A stretch of 64,000 nt of DNA, from positions 16,833,764 through 16,897,763 of the forward strand of contig NC_088306.1 of NCBI RefSeq assembly GCF_032854445.1. The letters run 5' to 3'. The notes beneath the pieces were generated by a model. That model saw nothing but the letters and a program-made list of their open reading frames with translations. It ran no database searches and was not told where the DNA came from. The stretch is from Liolophura sinensis. Its lineage: Eukaryota; Mollusca; Polyplacophora; Chitonida; Chitonidae. The translations under genes were made by a program, and so were the position numbers. This document shows, in pieces, positions 61,001 through 64,000 of the stretch (within the stretch, counting starts at the first letter, position 1; every line of letters begins with the position of its first letter).

Positions 61001-62674
61001 CTAAGTGTAATACAAAGAGAATAGTTCACCTGACGCCAACCAAGGCCTGTATAAATGTTGTTAAACCTGCCATAAACATGCTCGTGCTCATCAACTTGGC
61101 TGTGACGTGGATGGTACCACAAATGGCGTCTGAGACCAAAATAGCGTTGGTGATGGCGGTCGACACGACTTGTAAAGCGATCTTCAATCATGCCAAAAGA
61201 TAATCATGTTGTATTTTCATTAGAACGTCATATCAATGGAGGTTTATTTTCCCGCGCAGTGTATCCTCGGGTCCAAGCTGGATGGAACACTGGTCACTTG
61301 TAGGACATATGAACAACGTAATCAGTATGGCCACAAATCGTCAGCTCAAAGGCAAGAGCGAACAACGTAACCAGTATGGCCCCAAATCGTCAGCTCAAAG
61401 GCAGGAACGAACAACGTAACCAATATGGCCACAAATCGTCAGCTCAAAGGCAAGAGCGAACAACGTAACCAGCATGGCGACAAATCGTCAGCTCAAAAGC
61501 AGGAACGAACAACGTAACCAGTATGGCGACAAATCGTCAGCTCAAAGGCAGGAACAAACAACGTAACCAGTATGACGACAAATAGTCAGCTCAAAAGCAG
61601 GAATGAATAACGTAACCAGTATGGCGACAAATCGTCAGCTCAAAGGCAGGAACGAACAGCGTAACCAGTATGGCGACAAGTCGTCAGCTCAAAGGCAGGA
61701 ACGAACAACAGATTACACACCTTTGACCCGAGTCACTTCACGCGGGAGAGGTTTCCTACTACACGTATTTTGGACCAGATGGACAAAGTTTTAGAGGAGA
61801 CTTCGAAGAGGTAAATACTGATTGATTTATGTGCATAGTATCACATATAAAATATAGTTGGGTATGTTTGCTTGTCTGCTTAAGGCTTAACGCCGCTCCT
61901 ATTGCGGTAATTTCAGGATTACCTTTCAGCTTAGAGTAAATCAGACATGACGACTCACTTTAATACAGTATACAAGTATTGACAGCGAACCAACCAGAAT
62001 TCGACCTATCGTCTTATTATGACGTCTATAAGCCTGTTAAGTTCCTGGTTTACTGATATTTCTTGGGCTCTCGGGATTGCAGTGCGGGTTTATGCCGTAC
62101 CGGATAGCTTATTCGACTTAATGATTCAAAAACAATAACAACAACAGTTGACGAGCAACAGACGACATAGGGAAAGACATTAACACTCTTGTCATTCACA
62201 TAAAGTTTTTTTTATCCATCAGAAACCGTGACTGGAGTTTTTAACGTGAGAAATTAAACCTGCACGGGTTAAAAGTGAAACAAAGATATACAGAATATCC
62301 TTTTGACAAGATAAGACAAACTTGCGGTATTAAAAAACGGGGATAATTCACGGCAGACAAAATCAAGCCTTCAAGCGACATTTGCATGTTACCAGATTGA
62401 CTGTTGGATTGGTTTCAGTCATATTAGTACGGATGAAATGCTCGTTGAGAAGCGACATTTCACATGACATGAACTGAACTGTTAAACAGGGTTTTGAAGA
62501 CGGAACCAAGAAAACCTGTAGTGCGAAGACGATGGTGGCAGGAATGGGAGGGACGTCGGACACGTGGTACAAAATATGGCCGTCCCTCTCATCTTTGATT
62601 TCAATGGTTGACATCCCTTCTGAATCGTCCGCTGCTTCATAGTCCTTCCCTGTACACCCATTTGTCCTTTCCAT
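49068..62674 (-). CDS. SLC23: SLC23/NAT-family nucleobase-ascorbate transporter (11 exons, complete)
   Basis: Multi-pass transporter of the NCS2/NAT family; vertebrate relatives are Na+-ascorbate (SVCT) or nucleobase symporters. Exons (-): 62674-62516, 61181-61030, 59966-59872, 59611-59529, 56994-56813, 55695-55575, 53936-53780, 53374-53121, 52610-52337, 50541-50446, 49270-49068. All introns are GT-AG, junction phases agree, and the sum is 1776 nt (591 aa plus TAA), near the usual ~600 aa. Family landmarks: YHVSDVPPIPATIVFALQ (exon 1), a TM3-type QAP at 109-111, two N-x-T sequons at N137 and N144 in the loop that is glycosylated in vertebrate SVCTs, IIDSLADY (340-347), SRRV (404-407, exon 9), NPDRINTG, FLDNTLPG, and a C-terminal LPYVHNYF...WTRFCPFLPGF block. 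Oddities: the NAT signature reads SVTGSLAISG (392-401) instead of P/Q/E-N-x-G-x4-T-R/K/G. The usual His after the exon 1 Gln is Ile54, and the TM8 Glu is Asp342. Substrate therefore uncertain. Introns 1, 5 and 9 hold minisatellites; intron 6 holds a foldback element. Confidence 0.9.
49650..49795 (+). repeat. Old SINE family 1 fragment (SLC23 intron 10 flank)
   Basis: Faint matches only: 'ggtttcctgctgccatacat', 'atctcatacaaacgaaacac' and a short AAAT tail. Position is inside SLC23 intron 10. Confidence 0.45.
51695..52349. repeat. Minisatellite (62-78 bp, ~9 units) derived from SLC23 exon 9 end
   Basis: The 'cgga' of 'gtccggatttgacacacag' recurs near 51695, 51767, 51839, 51915, 51993, 52067, 52144, 52206 and 52277, and the exon itself has it at 52350. 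On the minus strand each unit includes a version of 'aatccggacaggattaacac', then tgg. This is the last 20 nt of exon 9 plus its donor, followed by about 50 bp of intron. Confidence 0.93.
53585..53680 (+). repeat. SINE family 1, 3' portion (SLC23 intron 7)
   Basis: 'gatagtcgtggggttttccc', 'tttcctcacaccataatg', 'cagtcgtataaatgaaatattc'. It lacks the terminal 'gtaaaacacc'. Confidence 0.83.
54008..55069. mobile_element. Foldback DNA element with 20-bp terminal inverted repeats (SLC23 intron 6)
   Basis: The left end cggggacacactagacggat (54008-54027) and the reversed right end cggggacacactagatggat (55050-55069) match at 19 of 20 positions. The arms are several hundred bp long and inverted: 'tactagcgaagaaatacgcc' on the left faces 'cgtatttcttcgctagtatc' on the right. 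A further related arm lies in the middle (54.3-54.6 kb). No transposase frame, so non-autonomous. It is GC-richer than its surroundings. Confidence 0.9.
54930..55010. mobile_element. Small hairpin element nested in the foldback element
   Basis: Arms 54930-54955 and 54985-55010 are inverted copies, 25 of 26 matching, around a 29-bp loop. Each contains 'aagttgactgtaactaccat'. It interrupts the right arm of the larger element. Confidence 0.85.
55940..56080. repeat. Decayed flank units of the 72-bp array
   Basis: Two degenerate units ('gctacttcagacgtagaaagcgacaagtcaa', 'ttacttcagatgtagttggcgataagtcaa') precede the homogeneous array, as expected at an array edge. Confidence 0.7.
56081..56695. repeat. 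72-bp minisatellite, about 8.5 units (SLC23 intron 5)
   Basis: 'ctagatctaacttcagtgag' starts at 56081, 56153, 56225, 56297, 56369, 56441, 56513, 56585 and 56657, exactly 72 bp apart. Units are nearly identical. The plus strand of each has 'ctggtaagcg' and 'caagtgagtat', two close matches to a 5' splice site. Confidence 0.97.
57290..57400 (-). repeat. SINE family 2, tail fragment (SLC23 intron 4)
   Basis: The minus strand reads 'gactccttgttgtcatgtgactgaaaaatttgcaagcacgacg', then 'taaaacccc'. Confidence 0.72.
57412..57560 (-). repeat. SINE family 1, deleted copy (SLC23 intron 4)
   Basis: (ATTT)n tail, 'ttgattggtgttaagaatatttcacttatacg' (the 'ttacgccgtactc' piece is deleted), 'ccaacgtcatggtgggagg', then the head. 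Confidence 0.88.
57705..57880 (+). repeat. SINE family 2 variant (SLC23 intron 4)
   Basis: 'gtcagtataatgtgactgatccgggtgtca', 'cttcggcatgatacttcaatgg', tail 'gtcatatgactgaaaaattgttaagtacgacgttaaatccc', then a CATA run. Confidence 0.82.
58990..59285 (+). repeat. SINE family 2 variant, near full length (SLC23 intron 4)
   Basis: tRNA-like head with 'cccgggatcaaacccgggtc', body 'gactggttgatccagtgtcagtagaatgagactggg', tail 'ctgaaaaattgttaaatacgacg'. Confidence 0.85.
60150..60380 (-). repeat. SINE family 1, full length with small deletion (SLC23 intron 2)
   Basis: 'ttgatcggtgttttacggcgaactcaag', 'cggcggccagcattatggtgggaggaaac', tRNA-like head ending 'actgatccacggaggcccc'. Confidence 0.92.
60628..60765 (-). 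repeat. SINE family 1, 3' portion (SLC23 intron 2)
   Basis: 'ctgattggtgtaatacgccgtactcaag', 'gcagagcccgggggaaacccacgaccatcc'. It is truncated at 'caggttgttt'. Confidence 0.9.
61311..61712. repeat. 49-bp minisatellite, about 8 units (SLC23 intron 1)
   Basis: 'gaacaacgtaaccagtatgg' or close variants start at 61311, 61360, 61409, 61458, 61507, 61556, 61605, 61654 and 61703, exactly 49 bp apart. It lies 130 bp upstream of the exon 2 acceptor. Confidence 0.97.
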
Positions 62675-63190
62675 TGCTGCTCAGTTTGAATATAAACAGA
62701 TTAAAACAATTCGTTCGGCAATGTTTAGTCAAGCTTCTTTCAAAACTTTGATAAAAACAGAAACTTCTGTTTCAAATCAACTTTCATGCCCAGTGGCTCA
62801 TTAATAATAACTTTTACACTTATGAAATTTGCTATTTTCACAATTTTTAATACTATGAAACTACAAAAGAGCGGCTCGTTCTAACTTAGGATAACCCGCA
62901 TAGTAGTTTAAAGCTCCTTTAATTGCTTGATTGTTTTGAAACACTACAAAACCAGCGAAATACCTACAATAAAGATTGTCGTGAAGCTTTTCGTGGTAGC
63001 GGAATACCTATAAGACTGGTTAGCATGACAAAGTCATCTCTATAACATATGCACAGCTGTCTACGCTCGCTTTACAGCAGTGCCACCACTAGAAAAGTTT
63101 AGTACTTTTCGGAACCCGTATGAACACATTGATTTGTTTACATTTTTTGGAGTGTGAATTTGTACTTCATTCGTACAGCTTCGGGGTGCA
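62675..63190. promoter_or_regulatory. 5' flank of SLC23
   Basis: The ATG at 62674 is preceded by an in-line 'gctgagca' and followed by G (fair initiation context). The transcription start and any upstream non-coding exon cannot be placed by eye. Confidence 0.3.
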
Positions 63191-63192
63191 TG

Positions 63193-63218
63193 ACTATTTA
63201 TTTATTTATTTTATTATT

Positions 63219-63257
<39 letters not shown>

Positions 63258-63480
63258 TTGGTGTTTTACGCCACACAAAAGAATATTTCACTTTTACGAT
63301 GGACACCAGCATTATGATGGGAGGAAACCGGGCATAGCGCAGGGGAAACCATCCGCAGGTTGCTGCAAACCTTCTCACCTACCACCGGAGAGGAAGCCAG
63401 TATGAGCTGGCCTTGAACTCACAGCGATCGAACCGGTGAGAGGGTTATTATGCTGTGCTGGCATGCTCTCTACCAGCCCA
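63193..63480 (-). repeat. SINE family 1, full length with long (TTTA)n tail
   Basis: The tail at 63195-63260 is about 66 bp of TTTA units. The body follows: 'attggtgttttacgccac', 'accagcattatgatgggagg', 'ggagaggaagccagtatgagctgg' and the tRNA-like head. Confidence 0.92.
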
Positions 63481-63482
63481 CG

Positions 63483-63898
63483 AAACTCAAGGGTGCATGT
63501 TTAGTCCATACTCTCATGGGTAACACCTCAGGTGCATCCTCGCCAACTAGAGGCCATACTTACCTTCCTCAAAACATTACTTACTTGACTTTTTCTAAAT
63601 CTATACTAAGATTTATGACTTAGAAATTCTGTTTTTCAGACATCCTTGTTTACCACTGAAGCCAATATATGCGAATAAAGCAAAACAGTTTATGTAGTTC
63701 AACTTGAATGAATACGGACTCACTGATCCTCGTATGTCTCGGCAGAAGTCCAACGGTTTGCGCACTTGAGAACCACTAAACTCATTCCAAAGCAAAGATA
63801 TCTCTGATTTAAGCAGTAACACTCATGTGGCTGTCGTGTTGTAGATTATCTACATCTATCTGATCTATCTGATAGGAAATATAGGATATATATTTCAG
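63483..63898. other. No gene recognised
   Basis: Short chance frames only. Confidence 0.35.
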
Positions 63899-63902
63899 GA
63901 CT

Positions 63903-63962
63903 GACGTGATTAGCGCGCCAACAAGGCTCAATGACCCAGGAACCTCTCTCCGTGTATTCCAC
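63903..63962 (+). repeat. SINE family 1, head fragment
   Basis: 'gtgattagcgcgccaacaaggctcaatgacccaggaacctctc' is the tRNA-like head and its following segment. It then joins 'attccacttatgcc'. Confidence 0.7.
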
Positions 63963-64000
63963 TTATGCCAACACCTTTTCTTTGAAAAAGAAATGTGGAG

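Overview
This is eukaryotic nuclear DNA, most likely from a mollusc. The genes carry GT-AG introns. The sequence is dense with two tRNA-headed SINE families whose tails end in long 'attta' or 'cactcact' runs, a repeat style I associate with molluscs. There is no bacterial-type operon structure, and most open frames shorter than about 120 codons are chance or repeat-derived. The species assignment is inference; I could not search a database.

Layout. From 1 to about 26.2 kb I find no confident gene: this part is SINEs, two MITE-like elements, microsatellites, a nested ~0.9 kb array (17.4-18.3 kb), and two weak gene hints (a GPCR-like fragment at 4.05-4.39 kb and a secreted-protein-like exon at 13.2-13.4 kb). 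From 26.3 to 44.9 kb lies a cluster of gustatory-receptor-like seven-transmembrane chemoreceptors. Gene A is at 26288-30303 (-), pseudogene D at 31296-31682 (+), gene B at 34327-38980 (-) and gene C at 40974-44863 (+). Each intact gene has one exon of about 1.07-1.10 kb followed by exons of exactly 69, 90 and 93-99 nt, all split in phase 0. Each ends in the TYhhhhhQF signature of the insect Gr/Or superfamily. Their order forms two head-to-head pairs (A/D and B/C) that look like a duplicated divergent pair in which one member died.

From 49068 to 62674 (-) lies a complete 11-exon gene for an SLC23/NAT (nucleobase-ascorbate) family transporter. All junctions join in phase to give 591 codons. Its NAT signature and several pore positions are non-canonical, so its substrate cannot be assumed. 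It faces gene C tail to tail.

Repeats dominate the introns and intergenic DNA. Minisatellites with exact periods of 49, 72, 81 and 86 bp, and others near 53 and 72 bp, sit in or next to the genes. One array in SLC23 intron 9 is built from units that include the end of exon 9 and its 5' splice site. Another (86 bp) grew out of one copy of a dispersed hairpin-ended repeat. A 1.06 kb foldback element with 20-bp terminal inverted repeats occupies SLC23 intron 6.

Functionally the two gene groups appear unrelated: membrane chemoreceptors, presumably expressed in sensory cells, beside a solute transporter. No tRNA or rRNA gene, CRISPR array or virus was identified.
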